Source: VGSG01 sp040756375 (GTDB taxonomy: Bacteria; Desulfobacterota; Desulfomonilia; Desulfomonilales; Desulfomonilaceae). Taken from it: 64,000 nt of DNA. The stretch spans positions 62,001 to 126,000 of the forward strand of contig JBFLZC010000002.1 in NCBI GenBank assembly GCA_040756375.1, written 5' to 3'. The translations under genes were made by a program, and so were the position numbers. The notes below the pieces were generated by a model that saw only the letters and a list, made by a program, of their open reading frames with translations, searched no databases and had not been told where the DNA came from. Of the stretch, positions 1 to 8,356 are shown piece after piece (within the stretch, counting starts at the first letter, position 1; every line of letters starts with the position of its first letter).

Positions 1-1511
1 TCCCTGTCGTCAATCGTGCCCTCATTCTTGAAGGGGTATTTAATGAATAGGGGAATGTGGACTATATCTTCAAAGTTCCCTTTACTCAAACGCCTGCGGC
101 TGTCGTTCTTTCTGAAGCTTACCCCATGGTCGGAGGTAACAATCATTAAACATTGTTCATACAGGTTCTTCCGCTTAAGGTGAGCGACCATTTCTCCCAA
201 CAACTTATCCACATATCCTGTCTGAAGGAGATGGCGTTGAAACGCTTGCTGAACGGCCCAATCGTCGTCCTCCCAGTCCTCATTTTCCTTGAGCCCGAAC
301 ACCCCGGAAAGACCCTGCCCTGAATTGTTATATCTGGATCCGGACGGATAATAGACCCACGGCACGTGAGGCAGATCAACATGAATGAAATAGAAGCTGC
401 GCACGGGAGTAGCCTCAATGGACTCCATGAATCTCTTGAATAGAGTTACTCGGGTCTCTTGACCGTGTTGAGGGCCGGATGCGTCACCGAAATTCTTCCA
501 GGCTTTTGTAACGTTGGGGAAAGCTTGCGCATAATCTGGCGGAAGCAGATGCTGTGCGTAGACACACGACAAATCCCAGATCAGCAATTCGGTTCGAGTA
601 ACGAAACGATCTTCTTTGATCCGATAAGCCCGCATGTCCGCCGGACACATCTGCGTCCCGGATTCGACGACGTTGAGGGCATAAGTTCTTCCGATCAGTG
701 TGAATAGATTCTTTGGATAATTCGGCGCGTTCGGAAGCTTGTACACGCCGGGATATCTGCCGGTCAACATGGCGGGCACTGAAACCGTCGTGAAATCCGC
801 CACCGTCGTTGCGTTTCTGTACCACACGGCTTCGCGTGACAATGCGGCGAAATTCGGATATGCCGCCTCATCGATTCTTCCCTGTTCATCCATAAGCGAA
901 GTGACGGGCAATTCGTCAAAAATAACAAAAACGACCGGCGCCCCTTTCTCGATCTCAATCTTACTTGACTCCGGCACATAGCCCGTGGACAAAACGAGGC
1001 CGGATGCAGGAGACAGGATGAGGAATACATATGGGAATATGAGGAGTGCCGGACTCAAAAATGAAACGAAACTCTTCACGCTCCCCCATCGCGTATAACC
1101 AAACGAAAAACAGAGCCCAACAATGCATGACGCGACGACGACCAGCGCGCCCGTCCCAGCGACTTTCTTGATTGCCGGCAGGACAATCAGCGTGGCCAGC
1201 AGTGCAATAATACAGAAATGAACAACCAAGAAAGTCCGTTCGCCGAACAGTCCGGCGAACGCGTCTATAGCCACCAGTACCAGGGGGATGCCCAGACAGA
1301 GGAGTAGCGCTAGTACGATCACATCGAAAGGCTTTGCATGGTGAGCCACGAGAAATTCAGGGTGGCGTCCTATCAAGTCAAACAGTGGCTGAGCAAACGC
1401 GAACGCAGACAGAACAAAAATATGCAGGAACAACCAGCTTGTGTTGCTCATCCATATATTCTGGAGTAGGCGGACCAAAGGTCTCGCCCGGATGCTATCA
1501 TCGATGGCCAT
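1..1511 (-). CDS. Membrane sulfatase / phosphotransferase-like protein, 3' end outside window
   Basis: The reading frame begins with ATG at 1511 (AAGGA a few bases upstream) and runs off the left edge, so about 503 residues are visible. The N-terminal ~190 residues contain several hydrophobic segments. A soluble alkaline-phosphatase-superfamily domain follows: it opens with VVFVIFDELP, has the nucleophile region TTVSVPAMLTGRYP, and near the window edge has IVTSDHGVSF, the metal-binding DHG motif. The CxPxR/SxPxR signature of formylglycine sulfatases is absent; a Thr nucleophile, as in LtaS/EptA/OpgB enzymes, is likelier. The probable role is transfer or hydrolysis of a sulfate or phosphoalcohol group on envelope glycans or lipids. 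The substrate cannot be read. Confidence 0.8.
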   Translation of the reverse strand, partial: MAIDDSIRARPLVRLLQNIWMSNTSWLFLHIFVLSAFAFAQPLFDLIGRHPEFLVAHHAKPFDVIVLALLLCLGIPLVLVAIDAFAGLFGERTFLVVHFCIIALLATLIVLPAIKKVAGTGALVVVASCIVGLCFSFGYTRWGSVKSFVSFLSPALLIFPYVFLILSPASGLVLSTGYVPESSKIEIEKGAPVVFVIFDELPVTSLMDEQGRIDEAAYPNFAALSREAVWYRNATTVADFTTVSVPAMLTGRYPGVYKLPNAPNYPKNLFTLIGRTYALNVVESGTQMCPADMRAYRIKEDRFVTRTELLIWDLSCVYAQHLLPPDYAQAFPNVTKAWKNFGDASGPQHGQETRVTLFKRFMESIEATPVRSFYFIHVDLPHVPWVYYPSGSRYNNSGQGLSGVFGLKENEDWEDDDWAVQQAFQRHLLQTGYVDKLLGEMVAHLKRKNLYEQCLMIVTSDHGVSFRKNDSRRRLSKGNFEDIVHIPLFIKYPFKNEGTIDDR

Positions 1512-1660
1512 AATTCGTCCTTGCGTTTGGACCGTCCCGTCCCTGACACAAGCCTATCGTTCACTCTACGCTCCGGTTGATCTCGGGGCGCTCATTTAAT
1601 TCACGCTATTGTGGGATTAGGTGCCTCATCCTCACTGATCGCTCGATCTGTTAGTCGAAT

Positions 1661-2458
1661 CTAGAACTTCATGCCGGGGAGGTTGAGCGACGCTGTATTT
1701 CCTCCGTCCACAGGCAGTGCCTGGCCTGTAATATAACTGGCTTCATCGCTGGCAAGAAACAGGATTGCCCACGCCACCTCCTCTGCGTGTCCGTAGCGTC
1801 TCAATTCACAGCGATAACCCAATTTGTCTTCCTTGCCTGCTTGACGCGCGTAATCAAAGACAGGTTTGGTCATGTTTGTCTCGATCAGACCTGGACAGAC
1901 CGCGTTCACACGCACATTGTATGCTCCCAGATCACAGGCCGATGTTTGAGTAAAATTGATCACGGCCGCCTTGCTGGCGCTGTAAGCATTGCCGCCCGCA
2001 CCGGACCGAATTCCGGCCACGGACGCGGTATTGACGATGGCGCCGGACTTGCGTTCCTGCATATGTGCGGCCACGTATTTTGTTCCAAATACCGCGCCCA
2101 AGAGATTCACATTGAGCACTCTGCCCCAGTCTTCCGCGTCCTGGCTCTCGAGGCTCGCCATGTCTCCGGTAATGCCCGCGTTGTTACACAGAATGTCCAC
2201 TCGAGAATATGTCTCGATTGCAAGATCGATAAGCTCTTTCACTTCTTGCTCAACTGCCACATTTGTTAATCTGGAAACAGCCTCGCCGCCTGCTTCTCTG
2301 ACGAGATCCAAGGTCTCATGCAAGCCGGCTTCATGCAGATCAGCCAGGACCAGTTTCGCTCCCTCACGGGAGAAGAGTATTGCCGCGGCTCGACCGATTC
2401 CTCCTGCCGCTCCTGTGATCACAGCCACCTTTCCCTGCAAACGCCCACCATCTCTCAT
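1661..2458 (-). CDS. SDR family NAD(P)-dependent oxidoreductase
   Basis: This is a classical short-chain dehydrogenase of 265 residues. It shows the Rossmann motif TGAAGGIG at residues 15-22, NNAG near residue 90, and the catalytic Ser plus YSASK near 145-160. The C-terminal stretch ASYITGQALPVDGG is typical of FabG and glucose-dehydrogenase-like enzymes that oxidise a secondary alcohol or reduce a ketone. ATG at 2458 is preferred over an in-frame TTG two codons upstream because AGGAG lies about six bases before the ATG. It lies downstream of acyl-CoA genes but is separated from them by a HicBA pair. The exact substrate is unknown. Confidence 0.88.
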   Translation of the reverse strand: MRDGGRLQGKVAVITGAAGGIGRAAAILFSREGAKLVLADLHEAGLHETLDLVREAGGEAVSRLTNVAVEQEVKELIDLAIETYSRVDILCNNAGITGDMASLESQDAEDWGRVLNVNLLGAVFGTKYVAAHMQERKSGAIVNTASVAGIRSGAGGNAYSASKAAVINFTQTSACDLGAYNVRVNAVCPGLIETNMTKPVFDYARQAGKEDKLGYRCELRRYGHAEEVAWAILFLASDEASYITGQALPVDGGNTASLNLPGMKF

Positions 2459-2540
2459 AGCCAACTCCTCTCTTGCAACCTAATAGGACACTCATTCGCC
2501 TTCTTCCAGGCGCTGCACACAGCAGAACGCAAAGGACGAC

Positions 2541-2768
2541 TCACAGTAAAGCAGAAAACTGCTCCGGGTCGATTCGGGCTTGTCGTAAGATGTGAGACAG
2601 TGTCGACCGCTTTACCGGGCGGTGCGCGGGAACCGTTATTTTGAGCAGTTCATTCCCTAGGTGCTTCTGAAGGCGAATGTGGCTTCCGCGCTGGCGTACC
2701 ACGATCCAACCAGTTCGCTGCCAGGCCCTGATGATGGCCTGGTAGTGGAAGCTGGAGACCTTGCTCAC
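2541..2768 (-). CDS. hicA: HicA-family mRNA interferase toxin
   Basis: This 75-residue protein has the HicA double-stranded-RNA-binding-like fold signature: a GWIVVRQRGSHIRLQK core with the catalytic His in GSH, and an R-x-T-L-x-x-I-L-R-Q-A helix. HicA toxins cleave mRNA and are neutralised by HicB. It starts with GTG at 2768, overlapping the TGA stop of the upstream hicB by four bases (GTGA), so translation is coupled and the antitoxin is made first. The antitoxin-first order is the reverse of the textbook hicAB order but common in other members. Confidence 0.85.
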   Translation of the reverse strand: MSKVSSFHYQAIIRAWQRTGWIVVRQRGSHIRLQKHLGNELLKITVPAHRPVKRSTLSHILRQARIDPEQFSALL

Positions 2769-2968
2769 ACCTCGATCTCCCGGACTATTGCCCGCTCCTC
2801 AATCACCCAATCATCTTCAACGGGTTCCAGATAGAGCTCGACGGCCTCCTGAATATTCATCAGCGCTTCTTCAGCGGTCTCGCCTTCGCTTATGCACCCG
2901 GGTAGCGACGGGACATAGACTGTAAAGCCCCCTTCATCGCTTGCTTCCAAAACTACCTTGAGACGCAT
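2765..2968 (-). CDS. hicB: HicB-family antitoxin
   Basis: This 67-residue HicB-like protein carries the partial RNase H-like fold seen in the family: a strand ending in GGFTVYVPSLPGCISEGET, then EEALMNIQEAVELYLE. It should bind and neutralise the HicA encoded immediately downstream (four-base overlap). The protein has no obvious C-terminal DNA-binding domain, so autoregulation, if any, would need the complex or another factor. AGGAG before the ATG and a TATAAT box about 40 bases upstream support an independent transcript inside the surrounding catabolic genes. Confidence 0.87.
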   Translation of the reverse strand: MRLKVVLEASDEGGFTVYVPSLPGCISEGETAEEALMNIQEAVELYLEPVEDDWVIEERAIVREIEV

Positions 2969-3008
2969 AGATCAGGCTCCTTTTGCGTTCATAAGGGATC
3001 TGCAAGTA

Positions 3009-3036
3009 ATTATACAGTTGTTTCGATGTCCAACAA
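3009..3036 (-). promoter_or_regulatory. Putative sigma-70 promoter of hicBA
   Basis: On the minus strand a perfect TATAAT (3009-3014) lies about 40 bases before the hicB ATG, with a weaker TTGTTG 16 bases further upstream. Transcription would start near 3002. The short gap between the kinase-like gene and hicB is otherwise empty. The -35 match is weak, so this is a sequence-based suggestion only. Confidence 0.45.
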
Positions 3037-3051
3037 CAGCTCTCACTTGCG

Positions 3052-4122
3052 TCAGTCAGCCCTGCTATACGGTTTCGATACGATCCGCCAGCCCAAATCA
3101 GCCAAGAACCGCGTCTGATCTCCATAGGTCTTCGCACTCGCGGAACTGGCGATTCCATCCAGACCTCGTTTGTAAACACCCTGCACGATAGCGGCCAGGC
3201 GAAATACGCCAAAAGCCAAGAAAAAGGCCCACTCGCGGATCTCGTCTCGACCGGTTCGGCGACAGTACGCCGCAACATACTCCGATTCCGATGGAATTCC
3301 CAGACCTTGGAGATCAACATCTCCGTAGCCCGAACGCCGACCCGGCATCGAAGGAAAATGGTAGACCAAACAGTTGTATGCCAAATCCGCAAGAGGATGA
3401 CCGAGCGTAGACAATTCCCAATCGAGAATTGCGATAACACGGGGTTCATTCGGATGAATGATCAGATTCTCAAGGCGATAGTCTCCGTGCACAATCGTCG
3501 TGCTGTCGTCGGCTGGTATGTGTTCGGATAACCATTGAGTCAAGTTTTCCATGCTTTCGATTTGATCGGTCTTCGAGGCTTCATACTGTTTTGCCCATCG
3601 GCTCACTTGCCGAGCCATGTAGTTGCCCGGCTTTCCGTAATCCGCAAGTCCCATTGTGTTCCAATCGACCTGATGGACCTTTGCTAGAGTGTGGTTCATC
3701 GCGTCGAATATGGCAGCGCGCTCTTTTGGGTCCGAGACCTCGGGCGCGGTTGGATCACGAAAGATACGGCCATTTACCCTTTCCATAATATAAAAGGGCG
3801 TGCCCACAATAGAGTCGTCCTGACACAGCAGATACGGCTGAGGAACTGGTACACCGGTCTCACTGAGAGCTTTGAGGATACGATATTCGCGGTCGACCGC
3901 GTGAGCTGAGGGGAGCAATTTCCCAGGAGGCTTTTTGCGGAGAACATACTCCTTTTCGTTGCCCGAAATCAGATAGGTGGGATTCGACTGTCCGGACCCG
4001 AACTGTCGCACCGTTATATTCGCGGGAAAGTCCTCAATCTTTTGCCTCAGATATTCGGCAAGCAGCTCTTCATCGAATCGATGAACCTGTCTGACCTGGA
4101 TGATTTCTTCGCCAATGTTCAT
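3052..4122 (-). CDS. APH/ChoK-like phosphotransferase (ACAD10/11- and LvaA-type)
   Basis: This 356-residue protein has the aminoglycoside-phosphotransferase fold. It has a nucleotide-binding loop region FGSGQSNPTYLI (41-52), catalytic HGDYRLEN (212-219), and metal-binding LDWELSTLGHPLADLAY (from 233). The HGDYRLEN/DWELSTLGHPL combination is characteristic of the kinase domain fused to acyl-CoA dehydrogenases in ACAD10/11 and of stand-alone LvaA of levulinate catabolism, which phosphorylates the 4-hydroxyl of 4-hydroxyacyl-CoA. Its ATG overlaps the stop of the acyl-CoA dehydrogenase gene by four bases, so the two products probably act together. 4-Hydroxyacyl-CoA kinase is therefore the best guess. 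True antibiotic resistance is unlikely. Confidence 0.85.
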   Translation of the reverse strand: MNIGEEIIQVRQVHRFDEELLAEYLRQKIEDFPANITVRQFGSGQSNPTYLISGNEKEYVLRKKPPGKLLPSAHAVDREYRILKALSETGVPVPQPYLLCQDDSIVGTPFYIMERVNGRIFRDPTAPEVSDPKERAAIFDAMNHTLAKVHQVDWNTMGLADYGKPGNYMARQVSRWAKQYEASKTDQIESMENLTQWLSEHIPADDSTTIVHGDYRLENLIIHPNEPRVIAILDWELSTLGHPLADLAYNCLVYHFPSMPGRRSGYGDVDLQGLGIPSESEYVAAYCRRTGRDEIREWAFFLAFGVFRLAAIVQGVYKRGLDGIASSASAKTYGDQTRFLADLGWRIVSKPYSRAD

Positions 4123-5324
4123 GAGTGCTTCTTGAGCTCCAGTCTCGTGATGGTCTCCATGTGCACCTCGTCCGGCCCGTCCGCCAGGCGCAGGGTGCGT
4201 ATATTAGCCCAAGCAGCCGCGAGCCACGTGTCCGAAGACACCCCTGCTCCCCCATGCACTTGAATTGCTCGGTCAAGGACTCTGAGCGCCACGTTCGGGG
4301 CAACGACCTTAATCATAGCAATCTCATTTCGAGCCACTTTGTTACCTACCGTATCCATCATGTGTGCTGCCAACATGGTCAACAAGCGCGCTTGATCGAT
4401 TTCCATACGAGATTTCGCAATATCCTGTCGGACAGACCCCATCTCCGCAAGCGTCTTGCCGAACGCCACCCGCGACATGGCCCTCTTGCAGAGCTCCTCC
4501 AGAGCGCGTTCCGCCACTCCGATCGTTCGCATACAATGATGAATGCGTCCAGGGCCGAGGCGACCTTGGGCGATCTCGAAGCCTCGACCTTCACCCAGCA
4601 AAATGTTGGAGGCCGGAACGCGAACATTCTCGAATATAATGTGCGCGTGGCCGTGGGGCGCATGATCGTATCCAAAAACGGTGAGCGTTCTCTTGATTTT
4701 CACTCCGGGTGCATCGCTCGGCACCAGGATCATCGATTGCTGCCGATACGGCGATGCATTCGGATCTGTCTTGCCCATGAAGATGAAAAGCTTGCAGCGA
4801 GGATCTCCGCCGCCGGATGACCACCATTTGTTGCCGTTGATCACATATTCGTCGCCCTCGCGAACAATGCTGGCTCGTATGTTTCTAGCATCCGACGAAG
4901 CAACATCGGGCTCCGTCATACAAAACGCGGAACGGATTTCGCCGGCCAGCAGCGGCTTAAGCCACTGCTCCTTTTGTTCTTCGTTGCCGTATCGTTCAAT
5001 CGTTTCCATGTTGCCCGTGTCGGGCGCAGAGCAATTGAAGACCTCAGGCGCCATGGGCGAACGACCCATGATTTCGCACAGGGGCGCATACTCGTAGTTG
5101 GTCAAACCCGCGCCATACTTGCTGTCGGGAAGGAACAAGTTCCAAAGTCCCTCTGCACGGGCTTTGACTTTGAGTTCTTCAATGAGAGGCACGGGCTGCC
5201 ACCGATCGCCCTCATCGATCTGCCGATAGAATTCACGTTCGTTGGGGTAGATGTACTTGTCCATGAACGCCTTGAGGCGTTGCTGCACGTCTTTTGCTCG
5301 ATCTGAGAATTCAAAGAGCATCAT
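4119..5324 (-). CDS. Acyl-CoA dehydrogenase family protein (ACAD10/11- and LvaC-like)
   Basis: This 401-residue flavoprotein of the acyl-CoA dehydrogenase fold has the FAD/substrate signature SAFCMTEPDVASSDARNI in the middle domain and the C-terminal IQVHGGAGVSSD segment. The position that in classical enzymes reads YEGTSE (catalytic Glu) reads ADGPDEVH, the form found in ACAD10/11. Together with the overlapping kinase gene this suggests conversion of a phosphorylated 4-hydroxyacyl-CoA to enoyl-CoA rather than plain dehydrogenation, as shown for the LvaA/LvaC pair in Pseudomonas putida. Two adjacent ATGs (5324, 5321) follow AGGAG; the first is annotated. It lies 81 bases downstream of the carboxyltransferase gene, probably in one operon. 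Confidence 0.88.
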   Translation of the reverse strand: MMLFEFSDRAKDVQQRLKAFMDKYIYPNEREFYRQIDEGDRWQPVPLIEELKVKARAEGLWNLFLPDSKYGAGLTNYEYAPLCEIMGRSPMAPEVFNCSAPDTGNMETIERYGNEEQKEQWLKPLLAGEIRSAFCMTEPDVASSDARNIRASIVREGDEYVINGNKWWSSGGGDPRCKLFIFMGKTDPNASPYRQQSMILVPSDAPGVKIKRTLTVFGYDHAPHGHAHIIFENVRVPASNILLGEGRGFEIAQGRLGPGRIHHCMRTIGVAERALEELCKRAMSRVAFGKTLAEMGSVRQDIAKSRMEIDQARLLTMLAAHMMDTVGNKVARNEIAMIKVVAPNVALRVLDRAIQVHGGAGVSSDTWLAAAWANIRTLRLADGPDEVHMETITRLELKKHS

Positions 5325-5405
5325 CCATCTCCTGTCGAAACTGAAATGATAATAAGCGCCACTTATCGTGCTGCCGGTCGCAACGAACAGCTTGGTCCGG
5401 TGAAA

Positions 5406-6956
5406 TCAAAATGTTGTCGGCCAGTTTGCCAACAGCCTTTGGCTGCGGTAGCCGCCATCATGGCCTCTAGCTAGCTGGAGGAGATCGGTCAGGACCTTAC
5501 GAGTGTCCCTTGGATCGATCACGTCCTCCAATAAGTGGAGTCCCGCGGCCTTCCACGGTGCGCCCGCAACCCTCATCTGCTGCTCGGCCAAATCTCGCGC
5601 GGCCTTGACGTCGTCCGACTCGTCTATCTTCCTGCGATACACAACATTGGCCGCGACTTCCGGAGCCATAAAGCTTATTTCAGCGTTGGGCCAAGCCAGC
5701 ACAAAATCGGCGCCCATGCCTGTGCCGCACATGTTGGAGTACGCCATGCCATAAGATTTGCGTATCACGATGGATACTTTCGGAACGGTAGACAAGGCCA
5801 CGGCTTCAATGAAGTTGATGATCTTGCCGGGCATACGTTTTAGTTCCGCGGCCTTGCCCACGAGGAAACCAGGGGTGTCATGGAGAAAAATGAGCGGAAT
5901 ATTGAAAGAATCGCACAGACAGATGAAACTACAACATTTGTCGCAGCCGTCAGGCCCCATAGCTCCAGCCGTGTGCATAGGCTGGTTGGCGATGATTCCC
6001 ACGGTGTGTCCGTCGACACGCGCCAAACAGGTGATCACGCTTCTATCGAAGTCAGGCTTCAGCAGAAATATCTGCTCGTCATCCACAATGGTCTTGATGA
6101 CCCGAGTCATGTCGTATCCGCGGCGAGACTCATCCGGAACGATGGAGAGCAGCTTCTCCTGGCGTGCTTCCTGGTCTTCTCCGCGTGGGGGCACCACAGG
6201 AGGGAGTTCCTGCGCGTTGGACGGCATATAGGAGAGGAACTCACGCACGATTCGGAAGCAATCTTCTTCGTCTTCCGCCGTGCGATCTACCTGGCCCGTG
6301 ATTTCGGCATGAATCTTCCATCCGCCCAGATCCTCGTTCTCGACCATCTCACTGGTGGCCACTTCCAGCACCCTGGGGCCGGAAACCGCCATACACGACC
6401 CTTTGACCTGAACCACAAAATCCGCGAGCGCGGCCAACCAGGACGGCCCTCCGAAGCACTCACCCATGATCGTTGCAATAAGCGGCACCTGACGGCACCG
6501 AATGGCCATTTCTTTTCGCATGGTCATGGAGCTCAGTCCGTCGGAGCCCAGAATGTCCGGAATGCGAGCGCCTCCGCCTTCGCCCAGATGGATTATGGGA
6601 TAACCTTTTTCCGCTGCCCAGCGGCTGAGTCGGTGTTCCTTCCCAACTCCAACGCGGCCTCCTGTCCCGGCAAAGACTGTGGCATCGTCCGCGCTGATCG
6701 CAACTATCCGGCCGTCAATTGTCCCGAAGCCGCACACTTTGCCGTCAGCCGCAGTCTTGGATTCCATGCCGGGTATGTCCGAATGGTTGAGCAAGCCGAT
6801 CTCGAAGAAGCTCCCTTGATCCAGAAAGTTGTCGATACGCTCCCGTGCGGTGCCTAGTCCCAAAGAGTGTTTCCGAGCTACTTTCTCCGAGCCGCCCATC
6901 TCCATGGCCTTGGCTTTTCGACGATTCAATTCTTCGATGGCTTCTTCCATTCCCAT
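5406..6956 (-). CDS. Acyl-CoA carboxylase carboxyltransferase (beta) subunit
   Basis: This 516-residue protein has two crotonase-fold carboxyltransferase halves. The N half has TARERIDNFLDQGSFFEIG and an acyl-CoA oxyanion-hole region around LGEGGGARIPD. The C half has the biotin-side motif IANQPMHTAGAMGPDGCDK and FLHDTPGFLVG. It matches propionyl/methylcrotonyl/acetyl-CoA carboxylase beta chains, which carboxylate an acyl-CoA or, in some anaerobes, work in decarboxylases. No biotin carboxylase or biotin carrier gene is present in the window, so partners must be elsewhere. ATG at 6956 follows GGGAGG by nine bases. The substrate is not assignable; propionyl-CoA would fit odd-chain or 4-hydroxyacid catabolism downstream. 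Confidence 0.87.
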   Translation of the reverse strand: MGMEEAIEELNRRKAKAMEMGGSEKVARKHSLGLGTARERIDNFLDQGSFFEIGLLNHSDIPGMESKTAADGKVCGFGTIDGRIVAISADDATVFAGTGGRVGVGKEHRLSRWAAEKGYPIIHLGEGGGARIPDILGSDGLSSMTMRKEMAIRCRQVPLIATIMGECFGGPSWLAALADFVVQVKGSCMAVSGPRVLEVATSEMVENEDLGGWKIHAEITGQVDRTAEDEEDCFRIVREFLSYMPSNAQELPPVVPPRGEDQEARQEKLLSIVPDESRRGYDMTRVIKTIVDDEQIFLLKPDFDRSVITCLARVDGHTVGIIANQPMHTAGAMGPDGCDKCCSFICLCDSFNIPLIFLHDTPGFLVGKAAELKRMPGKIINFIEAVALSTVPKVSIVIRKSYGMAYSNMCGTGMGADFVLAWPNAEISFMAPEVAANVVYRRKIDESDDVKAARDLAEQQMRVAGAPWKAAGLHLLEDVIDPRDTRKVLTDLLQLARGHDGGYRSQRLLANWPTTF

Positions 6957-7156
6957 TGCCGACTGCCTCCCTTATAACCGGACTACCGCGGGTGGGTACG
7001 CCGCTATAATGGCACAAAAAACCGTTCGTGTGGGCACAAAATACTCGCGAACCGGCGAGGAGTTCTTTGAAGCGGTGGGTAAAGACGCGGGACTATTTTC
7101 ACCAGCTTATAAGGTGCTGGTGCTAGGATGGTGGTTGCGGATCACACAGGAATTAT

Positions 7157-8308
7157 TCAGCCCCACACCACCCGCGAGCGCCGCGACCTTGCTCTCGGAT
7201 TAGGGAGCTCGGCTGCGGTATGTTCGTTCGGCAAAGTGACGTTAGGCAAGAAGTTCTCAAAAGTGTCCTGTTCGGTCACTTCTTCAGCGATCTGATGAAT
7301 GCGCGGGAGCGTGCTCGTGAAGCAGCCAAGCACCCGAGGATCGAAATGAGTGCCCCTGTCACGGAGCATGATCGCGAGGGCCTTATCCTCCGGGAAGGCG
7401 GCTTTGTACGGTCGTTCATTGACCAGAGCATCGTACACATCCGCGACCGCGACGATCCGAGCACTTTCCGGAATGGCTTCGCCCGTAAGTCCTTCCGGAT
7501 ACCCTCTACCATCCCAGCGTTCGTGATGGGATAGGGCAATTTCCTTGGCCAGCTTGAGCACCGGGATGTCCGATCTTCCGAGGATACGAGCGCCGATCCG
7601 CGTGTGCTCTTTCATAGTTTTCCATTCGTCGGCATTCAGGCTCCCGGGCTTGCGCAGGATCCGGTCAGGAATTCCTATCTTGCCGATGTCGTGCATGGCC
7701 GCGGCCAGTTGGATGTCCGCGACTGCTTCGGCGGTCCAGCCAAGAGTCTTCGCCATCTCTGCCGAGTACAGCCCGATGCGCCGAATGTGCGCGCCGGTCT
7801 CAATGTCGCGGAATTCCATGGCAGACATAAGCCTCATCACGATCTCGTACTCCCGCTCCCTGATCCTCGCAGTGCGGGCCATAACTTCATGCTCCAGCGA
7901 CTGCTCGTATTGGCGGCTCAAGAGGAGTAGGCGACGTCGTTCCAGGGCTCCCGCGACGGAGATAATGAGTTCGTTGCGTTCAAATGGCTTGGTTATGTAC
8001 CCGTATGCTCCGTTCTTCACCGCGCTGAGTCCGGTGCCGTTGTCGTTTACTCCTGTCACCATGATCATCGCCACGTCGGGGTACTGGTCCTTTACGCGGC
8101 TGAGCAGCTCGATTCCCGAGATGCCGGGCATCATGATGTCGCTCACCACGAGATCCCAATGATCCTGCGAAAGCAGTTCCAGCGCCTGTTCTCCACTTGC
8201 AGCCACCGCGCAGGAATACCCCTCTGCACTGAGATACAGACGAAGAATTCGTCCGATTTCCGGTTCATCATCCACTATGAGAACTTTGGCTACTGGCTCA
8301 ACATGCAT
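7157..8308 (-). CDS. Response regulator with HD-GYP phosphodiesterase output
   Basis: This 383-residue protein has an N-terminal receiver domain (acidic pair near residue 14, phospho-acceptor Asp about 57 in SDIMMPG, Lys in TKPFE). A short coiled linker leads to an HD-GYP domain with HDIGK (206-210) and HHERWDGRGYP (261-271). HD-GYP proteins hydrolyse cyclic di-GMP, so phosphorylation probably controls c-di-GMP levels. ATG at 8308 is chosen because GGAGG lies inside the longer GTG-started frame and would precede this ATG by 12 bases. The C-terminal 50 residues are low-complexity and Arg-rich. The cognate kinase may be among the neighbouring sensor proteins. Confidence 0.92.
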   Translation of the reverse strand: MHVEPVAKVLIVDDEPEIGRILRLYLSAEGYSCAVAASGEQALELLSQDHWDLVVSDIMMPGISGIELLSRVKDQYPDVAMIMVTGVNDNGTGLSAVKNGAYGYITKPFERNELIISVAGALERRRLLLLSRQYEQSLEHEVMARTARIREREYEIVMRLMSAMEFRDIETGAHIRRIGLYSAEMAKTLGWTAEAVADIQLAAAMHDIGKIGIPDRILRKPGSLNADEWKTMKEHTRIGARILGRSDIPVLKLAKEIALSHHERWDGRGYPEGLTGEAIPESARIVAVADVYDALVNERPYKAAFPEDKALAIMLRDRGTHFDPRVLGCFTSTLPRIHQIAEEVTEQDTFENFLPNVTLPNEHTAAELPNPRARSRRSRVVWG

Positions 8309-8356
8309 AGCGCAGTGGTTCCTCCGCACTTAATAGGGCACTCTCGGCCATCACGA

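Noticed and set aside
5880..6857. 325-codon plus-strand frame opposite the carboxyltransferase gene
   Set aside because: Antisense to a gene with clear domain motifs; no ribosome-binding site or known motifs.
7101..7123. CACCAGC...GCTGGTG inverted repeat as a terminator of the HD-GYP gene
   Set aside because: On the coding strand it is followed by A-rich rather than T-rich sequence, so intrinsic termination is not supported.
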